From assembly GCF_028209395.1 (NCBI RefSeq), contig NZ_JAQLDQ010000022.1:1-33209 (forward strand): DNA of 33,209 nucleotides. The letters run 5' to 3'. Under the pieces are notes generated by a model that had not been told where the DNA came from, made no database searches, and worked only from the letters and a program-made list of their open reading frames with translations. Source of the stretch: Collinsella aerofaciens. Lineage in GTDB: Bacteria > Actinomycetota > Coriobacteriia > Coriobacteriales > Coriobacteriaceae. Position 1 is the first letter of the stretch. Each line of letters opens with the position of its first letter. Of the stretch, positions 8,515 to 16,396 are shown one piece after another. The position numbers were made by a program, and so were the translations under genes.

Positions 8515-8690
8515 CGCATCGCCTCGCTTTCCCCCGAGAAGGGAGCGGCCCTATGCGATACAAACCCAGCCGCCCCCCTCTCTCCCCCTGGGACCGGCCC
8601 CGCCTGCACCCGGGCTTTTAGCAAGCGGGAGACCATATAGGTTTTCAACGTCCATGCCATTAAGATTTCATGCAAAGAGGAGCGTGAACT

Positions 8691-10451
8691 ATGGAATCGA
8701 TCGTTAAGTTCTTGGAGAAAGGTCAGCCGTACTTCGACAAGGTCTCTAAGAACATCTACCTTCAGGCCATTAAAGACGGCTTTTTGGCAGCAATGCCCAT
8801 CATCCTGTCTTCTTCTGTCTTCCTGCTTATTTCGACCCTGCCGGGCGTTGTCGCCACGGTCGGCGGCTTTACGCTGCCCGACTGGTGGAACGTCGACGTC
8901 GTGAACTTCTGCAACAAGGTTTACAACTTCACGATGGGCGTCGTGGGCATCATGGTCGCCGGCACCACCGCAAGCGCGCTGACCGGCTCCAAGAACCGCC
9001 GCATGCCTGCCGGCAAGGCCATCAACGCCACGAGCACCATGGTCGCCGCCATGTGCGCTATGCTCATCTTGGCCGTTACCCAGACGAGTGCCAAGATCGA
9101 CGGCGCCGATGTCTCGGTGTTCTTTACCGACAACATGGGCACCAAGGGCCTACTGAGCTCCTTTGTCGCCGCATTTGCCACGGTCAACATCTATGCCTTC
9201 TGCATTAAGCGAGACATCACCATCAAGCTGCCCAAAGAAGTCCCCGGCGCCATCGCCCAGAACTTCCGCGACATCTTCGCCTTCAGCTTCTCCATCCTGT
9301 TTGTCGCCGTCATCGACGTTATCTGCCGCACCTGCTTGGCCGTCCCGTTTGCCAACGTCATCTCCACGCTGGTGAGCCCGCTGTTCGCCGCTGCCGATTC
9401 CTACGCCGGCCTCGCCCTCATCTGGTTCATGATCCCGCTGTTCTGGTTCATGGGCATCCACGGCCCCTCGGTCGTTAAGCCTGCCCTCAACGCCGCGCTG
9501 TTTGGCAACATCACCACCAACCTCGCCACGCTGCAGGCCGGCGGTCACCCCGCCCTCGCCCTGACCGAGAACTTCGGTAACTACATCGGCGAACTCGGCG
9601 GCACCGGCGCCACGTTCATTGTCCCGATCATCTTCCTGCTCTTTATGCGCTCCAAGCAGCTCAAGGCCGTCGGCAAAGCCTCTGTCGTACCCGTGATGTT
9701 CGCCGTCAACGAACCGCTGCTGTTCGCCGCGCCCATCATCCTCAACCCGTACTTCCTGATCCCGTTCCTGTTTGCCCCCGTGGCCAACGTCCTCATTGGT
9801 AAGTTCTTCATCGACTTTTTGGGCATGAACGGCTTTATCTATGCCATGCCGTGGGCACTCCCCGGACCGATCGGCACCTTCATCGACACCAACTTCCAGC
9901 CGATCTCTCTGGTCCTGGTTGTCGTCCTGCTGGTCGTTGACTTCTTAATCTACTACCCGTTCTGCAAGGCCTACGACAACGTCCTGTGCAAGCAGGAGGC
10001 CGAGACCCTGGCCGAAGAAGAGGCCGAGGAGACCAAGGCCGTCAAGACCGCTGCCGCCCCCGCCGTTGAGGCTCCTGTTGTCGAGACCGCTTCTGCCACT
10101 GAGGCCTCCGCAGCTCCGTCCGCCCTTAAGGGCAAGGATCTGAGGGTTCTGGTTCTGTGCGCTGGCGCCGGCACCTCTGCACTGCTCGCCAACGCGCTTA
10201 AGGAAGGCGCCGACGAGCTGGGCATCGACATTACCGCCAACGCCGGTGCCTACGGCAGCCACTACGCCATCATGGACCAGTACAACGTCATCGTCCTGGC
10301 TCCGCAGGTTCGCACCTATTACAACGAGATGAAGGCCGACACCGACCGCCTGGGCATCACGCTGCTGTCGCCCAAGGGCAAACAGTACATCGACCTCACT
10401 AAGGATCCCAAGGGTGCCGTCGCCTGGATCGAGGAAAACCTCGAGGCATAA
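8691..10451 (+). CDS. PTS lactose/cellobiose-family EIICB fusion permease (unit 2)
   Basis: A 586-residue IICB permease with an EIIC domain (about 1-435, GIHGPSVV with His257, NEPLLF motif), an Ala/Glu/Val-rich linker (about 435-480) and an EIIB domain with the phospho-accepting Cys490 (VLCAGAGTSALLA). The ATG is preceded by AGAGGAG at good spacing. The 176-bp gap after GH1-2 is C-rich without a clear terminator, so co-transcription is likely. EIIC and EIIB are closest to the unit 3 permease: both carry NRRMPAGK, a KLPKEVPGAIAQNFRDI stretch and the CAGAGTSA P-loop. A strong terminator follows. Confidence 0.94.
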   Translation: MESIVKFLEKGQPYFDKVSKNIYLQAIKDGFLAAMPIILSSSVFLLISTLPGVVATVGGFTLPDWWNVDVVNFCNKVYNFTMGVVGIMVAGTTASALTGSKNRRMPAGKAINATSTMVAAMCAMLILAVTQTSAKIDGADVSVFFTDNMGTKGLLSSFVAAFATVNIYAFCIKRDITIKLPKEVPGAIAQNFRDIFAFSFSILFVAVIDVICRTCLAVPFANVISTLVSPLFAAADSYAGLALIWFMIPLFWFMGIHGPSVVKPALNAALFGNITTNLATLQAGGHPALALTENFGNYIGELGGTGATFIVPIIFLLFMRSKQLKAVGKASVVPVMFAVNEPLLFAAPIILNPYFLIPFLFAPVANVLIGKFFIDFLGMNGFIYAMPWALPGPIGTFIDTNFQPISLVLVVVLLVVDFLIYYPFCKAYDNVLCKQEAETLAEEEAEETKAVKTAAAPAVEAPVVETASATEASAAPSALKGKDLRVLVLCAGAGTSALLANALKEGADELGIDITANAGAYGSHYAIMDQYNVIVLAPQVRTYYNEMKADTDRLGITLLSPKGKQYIDLTKDPKGAVAWIEENLEA

Positions 10452-10483
10452 GACGCTGACACCACCTGCCGCTTGCAGACAAT

Positions 10484-10527
10484 AAATGGCCCGTGCATCG
10501 ATGTGTGATGCGCGGGCCATTTTGTTT
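10484..10527 (+). terminator. Rho-independent terminator after EIICB-2
   Basis: A 16-bp stem with one mismatch (AAATGGCCCGTGCATC at 10484-10499 pairing with 10507-10522) is followed by TTTTGTTT. It ends the unit 2 operon. Confidence 0.88.
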
Positions 10528-10546
10528 AGACCGCACCCGTCCTCCT

Positions 10547-10847
10547 GTTCATCTCAATCTGTAACATCTAGCCGAGTTTTTGGGTCCCAGCTGTTACGGA
10601 TCGAGGTGAACGCACAGGCCAAGCCAAAAATCTCAATCTGTAACATGTAGACCGCTTTTGACCGCTTAGATGTTACAGATCGAGACAAACAGATGGGTCA
10701 ATCCAATCAATCTAGATCTGTAACACCTGGCTGGTCATTTCACTCCTAACTGTTACAGATCGAGACAAACGGAATAAGCCGGGCCGAATTGTCTAAATCT
10801 GTAACATCTAGCCGAGTTTTCGGGTCCCACCTGTTACAGATTTAGAC
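10547..10847. repeat. Palindromic intergenic repeats, array 2 (4 copies)
   Basis: The copies lie at 10547-10611 (class A loop), about 10627-10690 (class B), about 10707-10770 (a third loop type, CTGGCTGGTCATTTCACTCC) and 10791-10847 (class A, perfect 16-bp arms GTCTAAATCTGTAACA). They fill the 413-bp gap between the convergent EIICB-2 and lacI-3 genes after the terminator. Repeat starts are 77-82 bp apart. In the last copy a C-to-A change in the left arm is matched by the complementary change in the right arm, keeping the pairing. Confidence 0.88.
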
Positions 10848-10864
10848 GAGCAGGCCGAGCACGT

Positions 10865-11875
10865 CTACGCCCGCAGATCCCTTACGCTGGAACGCTCGAC
10901 CAACACGCCCGAGACGAGCGTACGGCTTCTGGAGCTCGGGGCTTCCAGACCTGCGACGACCTCGTTAAGCGCACGGATGCCCAGTTCGCGGTGGCGAAAC
11001 TTCACCGACGTCAGAATCGAGTTGGGAATCGTCTTGTAGAGCTCATCGTCGAAGCCGATCACGGACACGTCGTCGGGCACATTGAGCCCTTTGTCACGTA
11101 GAGCCATCATCACGCCGTTTGCCATGCAGTCGTTAGCAGCGAGGACCGCCGTGCAATCGGGCTTATCGGCAAGCACAAGGCCCGCGGCATAGCCACTATC
11201 CGCATTCCAATCGCCTTGCAGAGGCTCGGGCGGCTCAATGCCACGTGCCTCGAGTGCCGCTCGCCAACCTTTCATACGGCACTGGCTCGACAGTGACTCT
11301 TTCTTACCAGAGACGAAGTACACGTTCTTGTGCCCGTGGTTCAAGAAGTACTCGCACGCCATGCGCGCGCCGCCCTCTTGGTCGTCACTGACGGTAGAGC
11401 AGGTAGGATGTTCCATCGGTGTGATAATCACCGTCTTGAGGTCTTTCGGCGCCTCAAAGGTATCAAAGTCATCGACCATCTGGCGCAGGTTGAAAATCAT
11501 GCCGTCGACGGGGAGCTGCGACATCCTACGCGCCGCTTCGGCAAGGGTCATCTTCTCCCCCGCCCGCTTTTTGATCATCGTAAGAGCAAAGCCTCGCTCT
11601 TCGGCGGCATCGGCGATACCGTCGATCATGTCCACGGCACCGCCCGACAAGTGGAACAGCACGACGCCGATGCACCCGTAACGGCCCAACTTGAGCGAAC
11701 GCGCGGCAAAGTTGGCTCGAAACCCGAGCGCCTCCATGGCCGAATGAACCTTATCGCGTGTCGACTCTCGCACGCTATCGGGCTCGTTGATCACACGCGA
11801 AACCGTCTTGAGAGAAACACCCGCGGCAACTGCCACATCGTTCATCGAGACATTTTTCTTGTCCATCGTTGCCAC
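10865..11875 (-). CDS. LacI-family transcriptional regulator (unit 3)
   Basis: A 336-residue LacI/GalR repressor starting at GTG (11875), with GGAG 5 nt upstream; an internal ATG three codons later lacks that spacing. The helix-turn-helix is MNDVAVAAGVSLKTVSR, the hinge is RANFAARSLK, and the effector domain runs to LVERSSVRDLRA. It is divergent from EIICB-3. A perfect 24-bp palindrome in the gap (12026-12049) is the obvious operator. It probably represses the unit 3 permease/hydrolase until its sugar phosphate is present. It is less similar to LacI-1 and LacI-2 in the first effector subdomain (VVLFHLSGGAVD against MFNITGTGN), consistent with a different inducer. Confidence 0.92.
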   Translation of the reverse strand: MATMDKKNVSMNDVAVAAGVSLKTVSRVINEPDSVRESTRDKVHSAMEALGFRANFAARSLKLGRYGCIGVVLFHLSGGAVDMIDGIADAAEERGFALTMIKKRAGEKMTLAEAARRMSQLPVDGMIFNLRQMVDDFDTFEAPKDLKTVIITPMEHPTCSTVSDDQEGGARMACEYFLNHGHKNVYFVSGKKESLSSQCRMKGWRAALEARGIEPPEPLQGDWNADSGYAAGLVLADKPDCTAVLAANDCMANGVMMALRDKGLNVPDDVSVIGFDDELYKTIPNSILTSVKFRHRELGIRALNEVVAGLEAPSSRSRTLVSGVLVERSSVRDLRA

Positions 11876-11948
11876 TGCTTCTCCGCTCGGTTCTCTATCG
11901 CTTGTTTTTTGTGTTCTAGCATATACTACCTGCCTGACTGATAAATCA

Positions 11949-11978
11949 ACCGTTTACCGGACAATATCGACCACTCAC
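11949..11978 (+). promoter_or_regulatory. Tandem ACCGTTTAC boxes, 21-bp period (unit 3)
   Basis: ACCGTTTAC (11949-11957) and ACCACTCAC (11970-11978) are 21 bp apart. The first sits in a 20-mer (11940-11959) that matches 19 of 20 positions at 31187-31206, next to the mannose PTS operon. Confidence 0.55.
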
Positions 11979-12005
11979 CCGTATATCCTTGTTGCTCTTC
12001 CAAAA

Positions 12006-12049
12006 ATGTCTTACGTTGTCATTAACGAAATGACAACGTTGTCATTTCG
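12006..12049. promoter_or_regulatory. LacI-3 operators (perfect palindrome plus half-site)
   Basis: AATGACAACGTTGTCATT (12029-12046) is a perfect palindrome, extended to 24 bp at 12026-12049. A second site at 12006-12023 keeps only the right half (ACGTTGTCATT), 23 bp upstream. They lie about 100-145 bp upstream of EIICB-3. Confidence 0.75.
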
Positions 12050-12150
12050 CAATGCCTTCCTTAAACAGGAAGGTTTCCGGGCAGTCCTGACCATCCATCG
12101 ACGACCAGTTCCATCCACATGCATCGCGCATCAAGTAGCAAAGGAGCTTT

Positions 12151-13929
12151 ATGGACGCCATCGTAAAGATGCTCGAAAAGCATCAGCCGTTCTTTGAGAA
12201 GATCTCGAGGAACATCTACCTCCAGGCTATTAAGGACGGATTCCTTGGGTGCATGCCCATCGTCCTCACCTCTTCGATCTTTCTGCTGATCGCCACGCTT
12301 CCCGGCGTGGTCGGCATCACGCTGCCCCAGCCGCTCATCGACTGGTGCAACAAGCTGTACAACTTCACCATGGGTGTCATGGGCATCATGGTTGCCGGCA
12401 CCACTGCCAAGAACTTCACGGCATCCATGAACCGTCGCATGCCCGCCGGCAAGGTGCTCAACGACGGCTCCACCATGGTGGCCGCCCAGTGCAGCATGCT
12501 GCTGCTCGCTGTTACGCAGTTCACCACCAAGTTCAACGGCTCCGAGCTTTCGGTCTTCGATTGCACCAGCATGGGTACGCGCGGTCTGTTCTCGGCCTAT
12601 ATCGCCGCGTTCATTACCGTGTGGGTCTACAAATTCTGCGTCTCGCGCGATCTGACCATTAAGCTGCCCAAGGAGGTTCCGGGCGCCATCGCTCAGAACT
12701 TCCGCGACATCATCCCCTTTGGCGGCGCCGTCATCATCTGCGGCATTATCGATGTCGTCGTGCGCAACCTCATGGGCGTTCCGTTCTCCGAGCTGCTTAT
12801 CAAACTGCTCTCCCCGCTCTTTACCGCCGCAGAAACCTATCCTGGCCTTATCCTTATCCAGGCAGCCACCGCGTTCTTCTGGTTCATCGGCGTCCACGGC
12901 CCCTCGATCGTCCAGCCGGGCATCGACCCCATCCGTCTTGCCAACCAGGCCGAGAACCTGCAGGTTCTGCTGGCCGGTGGTCACCCCGCCCATTCCCTCA
13001 CCTTCAACATGTCGCTCGTGGGTGAGTTCGGCGGCACCGGCGCCACGTTCATCGTGCCGCTTCTGCTGATTCTCTTTATGAAGTCCAAGCAGCTCAAAGC
13101 CGTCGGTAAGGCCTCGATTGTTCCTGTTGCCTTCGCTGTCAACGAACCGCTGCTCTTTGGCGCGCCGATGATCCTTAACCCCTACATGCTCATCCCCTTT
13201 GTTGCCGCCGGCTGCGTCAACGTGAGTGTTGCCAAGTTCTTTATCGACAACGTGGGCATGAACGGCTTCTCCTTCGTGGTGCCTTGGGCTACCCCTGCCC
13301 CCATCGGCATCTTCATCACCACGAACTTCCAGCTTATCGCCCTGGTATTTGTCGCGATCATCATCTTGCTGGACGCCATCATCTACCTACCGTTCTTGAA
13401 GGCATACGATAAGCTGCTCTGCGACCAGGAGGCCGAGCGCGCCGCCGAGCTGGGTCTCGAGTCCGATGGTGCTGCCACCATCGCCGCCAACGCCTCTGCG
13501 CCCGCTATCGAGCAGACTACCGTCTCCGTCGAGCCGACCGCCGCTGCCGCCGACAGCAAGCCTGTCGCCGATCAGCCCGAGCCCGCCGCCGACGCATCCG
13601 CTAAGAAAGATGTCGACGGTCTGAAGGTCCTCGTCCTGTGCGCCGGCGCCGGCACCTCTGCCATGCTTGCCAACGCCATCAAGGAAGGTGCTGCGCAGAC
13701 CGGAGAGAACATCGCTTCCTCCGCAGGCGCCTATGGCCAGCATACTGCCATCATGGATCAGTACGACGTCATCGTGCTCGCCCCGCAGGTTCGTAGCTAC
13801 TACAACGACATGAAGGCCGACACCGATCGTCTGGGCATTAAGCTGCTCGCTCCCCGCGGCAAGGAATATATCGACCTTACCCGCGACCCCGCTGGCGCCA
13901 TCAAGTGGCTCCGCGAGAACCTCGACTAG
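12151..13929 (+). CDS. PTS lactose/cellobiose-family EIICB fusion permease (unit 3)
   Basis: A 592-residue IICB permease. The EIIC domain spans about 1-425 (GVHGPSIV with His249, NEPLLFGAP motif), followed by a long Ala/Ser/Glu-rich linker (about 425-485) and the EIIB domain with Cys497 (VLCAGAGTSAMLA). The ATG follows AAGGAGC. The intergenic hairpin and GH1-3 follow 75 bp downstream. It is closest to EIICB-2, although its partner hydrolase is closest to GH1-1. It lacks its own EIIA and presumably uses the one at 219-557. Confidence 0.94.
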   Translation: MDAIVKMLEKHQPFFEKISRNIYLQAIKDGFLGCMPIVLTSSIFLLIATLPGVVGITLPQPLIDWCNKLYNFTMGVMGIMVAGTTAKNFTASMNRRMPAGKVLNDGSTMVAAQCSMLLLAVTQFTTKFNGSELSVFDCTSMGTRGLFSAYIAAFITVWVYKFCVSRDLTIKLPKEVPGAIAQNFRDIIPFGGAVIICGIIDVVVRNLMGVPFSELLIKLLSPLFTAAETYPGLILIQAATAFFWFIGVHGPSIVQPGIDPIRLANQAENLQVLLAGGHPAHSLTFNMSLVGEFGGTGATFIVPLLLILFMKSKQLKAVGKASIVPVAFAVNEPLLFGAPMILNPYMLIPFVAAGCVNVSVAKFFIDNVGMNGFSFVVPWATPAPIGIFITTNFQLIALVFVAIIILLDAIIYLPFLKAYDKLLCDQEAERAAELGLESDGAATIAANASAPAIEQTTVSVEPTAAAADSKPVADQPEPAADASAKKDVDGLKVLVLCAGAGTSAMLANAIKEGAAQTGENIASSAGAYGQHTAIMDQYDVIVLAPQVRSYYNDMKADTDRLGIKLLAPRGKEYIDLTRDPAGAIKWLRENLD

Positions 13930-13944
13930 TTTCCTCCCTCTGTT

Positions 13945-13971
13945 GGTGCCCGGATCCCCAGTTCGGGCACC
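13945..13971 (+). terminator. Intercistronic hairpin between EIICB-3 and GH1-3
   Basis: An 8-bp stem (GGTGCCCG/CGGGCACC) with an 11-nt loop and no T run lies in the 75-bp gap. It has the same position as the hairpin after EIICB-1, so it is more likely an attenuator or processing/stability hairpin than a terminator. Confidence 0.5.
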
Positions 13972-14004
13972 CTCCCTATTCGTATCCCACAGAAAGGATG
14001 ACTC

Positions 14005-15426
14005 ATGACCAACCCCATGCAGTTCCCCGACGGCTTTGTGTTTGGCGGCGCCACCGCTGCTTACCAGGTTGAGGGCGAGACCCGCACGCACGGCAAGGGC
14101 AAAGTGCCCTGGGACGATTTCCTGGCTGCTCAGGGTCGCTTCTCCCCCGACCCCGCAAGCGATTTCTACAACAAGTACCCGGTCGATATCGACCTGTGCC
14201 AGCGTTTCGGCATCAACGGCATCCGTGTCTCCATCGCTTGGAGCCGCATCTTCCCCAGTGGCACCGGCGAGATCAACCCCGAGGGTGTTGCCTTCTATCA
14301 TGAGCTCTTTGCCACCTGCAACAAAGCCGGCGTTATCCCCTATGTCACGCTCGATCACTTTGATACGCCCGAGGCCTTTTACCAGGACGGCGGCGAGGGA
14401 TTCCTGACGCGCACGACGATCGACGCCTTTGTCGAGTACGCCAAGTTCTGCTTTGCCGAGTTCCCCGAGGTCAAGCACTGGTTTACCTTTAACGAGATTC
14501 CCGCGACCGCCGAGGGCAGCTTTATCGTCGGCAACTGGCCGCACGGCGAGAAGTATCGCCTGGACAAGGCCTTCCAGCTCATGCACAACATGATGGTGGC
14601 CCATGCCAAGGCTGTCGTCGCCTTCCATGAGGGCGGCTTTGAGGGCGAGATCGGCATTGTCCAGAACCTGGAGCCCAAGTATCCCCTCGACCCCAACAAC
14701 GCCGCCGACTGCGAGGCAGCTCGCATGGCCGACGTCATCAACAACCGCTGGGTACTCGACGCCACCTTCCGCGGCCACTATGCAGCCGACACCATGGAGG
14801 CTGCGACCAAGCTGGCCCATATCGCCGGCGGCGAGCTCGACGTCCGCGACGAGGACATCGCCGCGCTGACCGCCGCGCTCCCCTACAACGATTGCCTGGG
14901 CGTCAACACCTACAAGTGCCAGTTCCTGCGTGCCGCTGAGGGCGAGAACGACATCAACCACAATGGCACCGGCGACAAGGGCTCCTCGCGCTGGTTCCTC
15001 AAGGGCGTGGGCGAGTCATGCGTGCGCGAAGGCGTACCCACCACCGATTGGGACTGGATCATCTATCCCGAGGGCCTGTACGACCTGCTGCTGCGCATTA
15101 AGAACGATTACCCCAACTACAAGAAGATCTACATCACCGAGAACGGCATGGGCTATAAGGACGACTTCGAGGACGGCTTTATCGACGACGCCCCTCGCAT
15201 CGACTACATGCGCCAGCATCTCGCGTGGATCCTCAAGGCGATCGACGGCGGCGTAAACGTTGACGGCTACTTTGTGTGGTCGCTGCAGGACCAGTTCTCC
15301 TGGACCAACGGCTACAACAAGCGCTATGGCCTGTTCTACATCGACTTTGAGACCCAGAAGCGCTATCCCAAGGCGAGCGCGTACTGGTACAAGAACGTCG
15401 CGGAGACTGGCCTGCTCATGGCCTAG
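14005..15426 (+). CDS. GH1 6-phospho-beta-galactosidase/glucosidase (unit 3)
   Basis: A cytosolic GH1 enzyme of 473 residues. The acid/base is Glu164 (FTFNEI), the nucleophile Glu379 (YITENGMG), and the phosphate loop is Ser432-Trp433...Lys439-Arg-Tyr441 (SWTNGYNKRYG), again LacG-like. The ATG has AGAAAGGATG upstream. The barrel strand that reads TLHHFDTP in the other two enzymes reads TLDHFDTP here. The second His (usual in GH1) is kept, but the change may alter the -1 subsite edge. It is second in the unit 3 operon, ends in a strong terminator, and is closest to GH1-1. Confidence 0.93.
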   Translation: MTNPMQFPDGFVFGGATAAYQVEGETRTHGKGKVPWDDFLAAQGRFSPDPASDFYNKYPVDIDLCQRFGINGIRVSIAWSRIFPSGTGEINPEGVAFYHELFATCNKAGVIPYVTLDHFDTPEAFYQDGGEGFLTRTTIDAFVEYAKFCFAEFPEVKHWFTFNEIPATAEGSFIVGNWPHGEKYRLDKAFQLMHNMMVAHAKAVVAFHEGGFEGEIGIVQNLEPKYPLDPNNAADCEAARMADVINNRWVLDATFRGHYAADTMEAATKLAHIAGGELDVRDEDIAALTAALPYNDCLGVNTYKCQFLRAAEGENDINHNGTGDKGSSRWFLKGVGESCVREGVPTTDWDWIIYPEGLYDLLLRIKNDYPNYKKIYITENGMGYKDDFEDGFIDDAPRIDYMRQHLAWILKAIDGGVNVDGYFVWSLQDQFSWTNGYNKRYGLFYIDFETQKRYPKASAYWYKNVAETGLLMA

Positions 15427-15448
15427 TTTCCGCCACATACCCCCTGTC

Positions 15449-15496
15449 GGCCGCATGCGAATCCCAAACCGGTTCGTATGCGGCCTTATTTGTTTT
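15449..15496 (+). terminator. Rho-independent terminator after GH1-3
   Basis: A 13-bp stem with one mismatch (GGCCGCATGCGAA at 15449-15461 and TTCGTATGCGGCC at 15473-15485) is followed by TTATTTGTTTT. Confidence 0.9.
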
Positions 15497-15515
15497 GGCT
15501 CGGCCCGAGCAGGCC

Positions 15516-15737
15516 GTTTGTCTCGATCTGTAACATCTAGCAGGGATTTTCAATCCTAACTGTTATAGATTTAGACGAACGGGCGACCAGGGCTGAAAGA
15601 TCTCAATCTGTAACACGTAGCCCACTTTTGACCGTCTAGATGTTACAGATCGGGACAAACGCCGCAGGTCAATCCCTTTAATCTCAATCTGTAACATCTA
15701 GCCGAGTTTTTCGATCCCAACTGTTACAGATTGAGAC
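15516..15737. repeat. Palindromic intergenic repeats, array 3 (3 copies)
   Basis: The copies lie at 15516-15580 (class A-like loop, TAGCAGGGATTTTCAATCC), 15601-15660 (class B) and 15681-15737 (class A, perfect 15-bp arms TCTCAATCTGTAACA). They fill most of the gap between the GH1-3 terminator and the toxin-antitoxin promoter, and repeat the A-then-B order of arrays 1 and 2. Confidence 0.87.
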
Positions 15738-15804
15738 GATTCGACGGTATCGTCCGCATGGACACACCGTGGTACAATTGTGTCCCAACGCAAAGGAGGT
15801 ACCC

Positions 15805-16071
15805 ATGTCAGCTTGTGTGCCCGTCCGAGATATGAAGGACACTGCTGCATTCACCACACTTGTTGAGTCTGAGCGCGATGTCACCGTAACTAAGAACGGC
15901 TACGAGGCCATGCACTGCATCAGCAGCGACCAGTATCGCCTCATGCAAGAAGAAATCGCCAAGGCAAAACTGCTGTCTCGTATGATGTTGGCAGAAGACG
16001 AAATATCGCAAGGCGACTACAGCGACTACGAATCCTTCGCGGCTTCGATACGAGACAAATATGACCTATAA
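15805..16071 (+). CDS. Phd/YefM-like antitoxin
   Basis: An 88-residue protein that should neutralise the adjacent toxin and autorepress the operon. The N-terminal half (VPVRDMKDTAAFTTLVES, then DVTVTKNGYEAMHCIS) has the Phd/YefM strand-helix-strand pattern ending in the usual 'xVTxxGxxxxxxIS' stretch. The acidic C-terminal half (about 50-88) would be the toxin-wrapping tail. ATG at 15805 was chosen over one 12 codons upstream because AAAGGAGGT lies just before it. A TACAAT -10-like hexamer is at 15773-15778. It overlaps the toxin gene by 11 bp, a classic coupled toxin-antitoxin layout. Confidence 0.8.
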   Translation: MSACVPVRDMKDTAAFTTLVESERDVTVTKNGYEAMHCISSDQYRLMQEEIAKAKLLSRMMLAEDEISQGDYSDYESFAASIRDKYDL

Positions 16072-16366
16072 CGTCGTAATCCTCAAAAGCGCGCGATATG
16101 AGTACGAGAGTATTGTCGGATACCTTGCTCAAATCCTCAAGAATCCGCGTGCAGCAGGCAATTTTGTCGCTGAGTTTGAATATCAGCTTGACCTGCTTCG
16201 CGAGCAGCCGCTTTTACGTCCCCTCTCGCACATGCAAGAGCTGGCGGCACGTAATTACCGATCGTTTCCCGTCAACAACTACGTGTGTCTATACAAGTTT
16301 GAGCACGAAACAATCTATATCGTCCATATCTTTCATCAGTCACAGGACTACGCCCGCCTGGTCTAG
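16061..16366 (+). CDS. RelE/ParE-family toxin
   Basis: A 101-residue basic protein of the RelE/ParE superfamily. Landmarks are an N-terminal strand and helix (YNVVILKSARYEYESIVGYLAQ), a central basic region (Arg in AARNYRSFPVNNYVCLYKF) and a C-terminal strand plus terminal motif (IYIVHIFHQSQDYARLV). These fit the family's compact alpha/beta fold. RelE-type (ribosome-dependent mRNase) and ParE-type (gyrase) activities cannot be separated by eye. Translation is coupled to the antitoxin through an 11-bp overlap. The gene is followed by a dense repeat cluster and then the convergent deoR-type gene. Confidence 0.82.
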   Translation: MTYNVVILKSARYEYESIVGYLAQILKNPRAAGNFVAEFEYQLDLLREQPLLRPLSHMQELAARNYRSFPVNNYVCLYKFEHETIYIVHIFHQSQDYARLV

Positions 16367-16396
16367 CCCACAAGCTGAATACTTGGCCCGAGCGCA

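Noticed and set aside
8515..8690. Possible terminator between GH1-2 and EIICB-2
   Set aside because: The gap is C-rich, but no clean stem with a T run could be drawn; co-transcription remains more likely.
10547..10847. Possible CRISPR array
   Set aside because: The repeats are about 60-bp palindromes with variable loops and only about 15-25 bp between them, spacer length is not constant, and no cas gene is near.
13387..14961. A 524-codon open frame on the minus strand across EIICB-3 and GH1-3
   Set aside because: It is an antisense shadow spanning two well supported genes and the hairpin between them.
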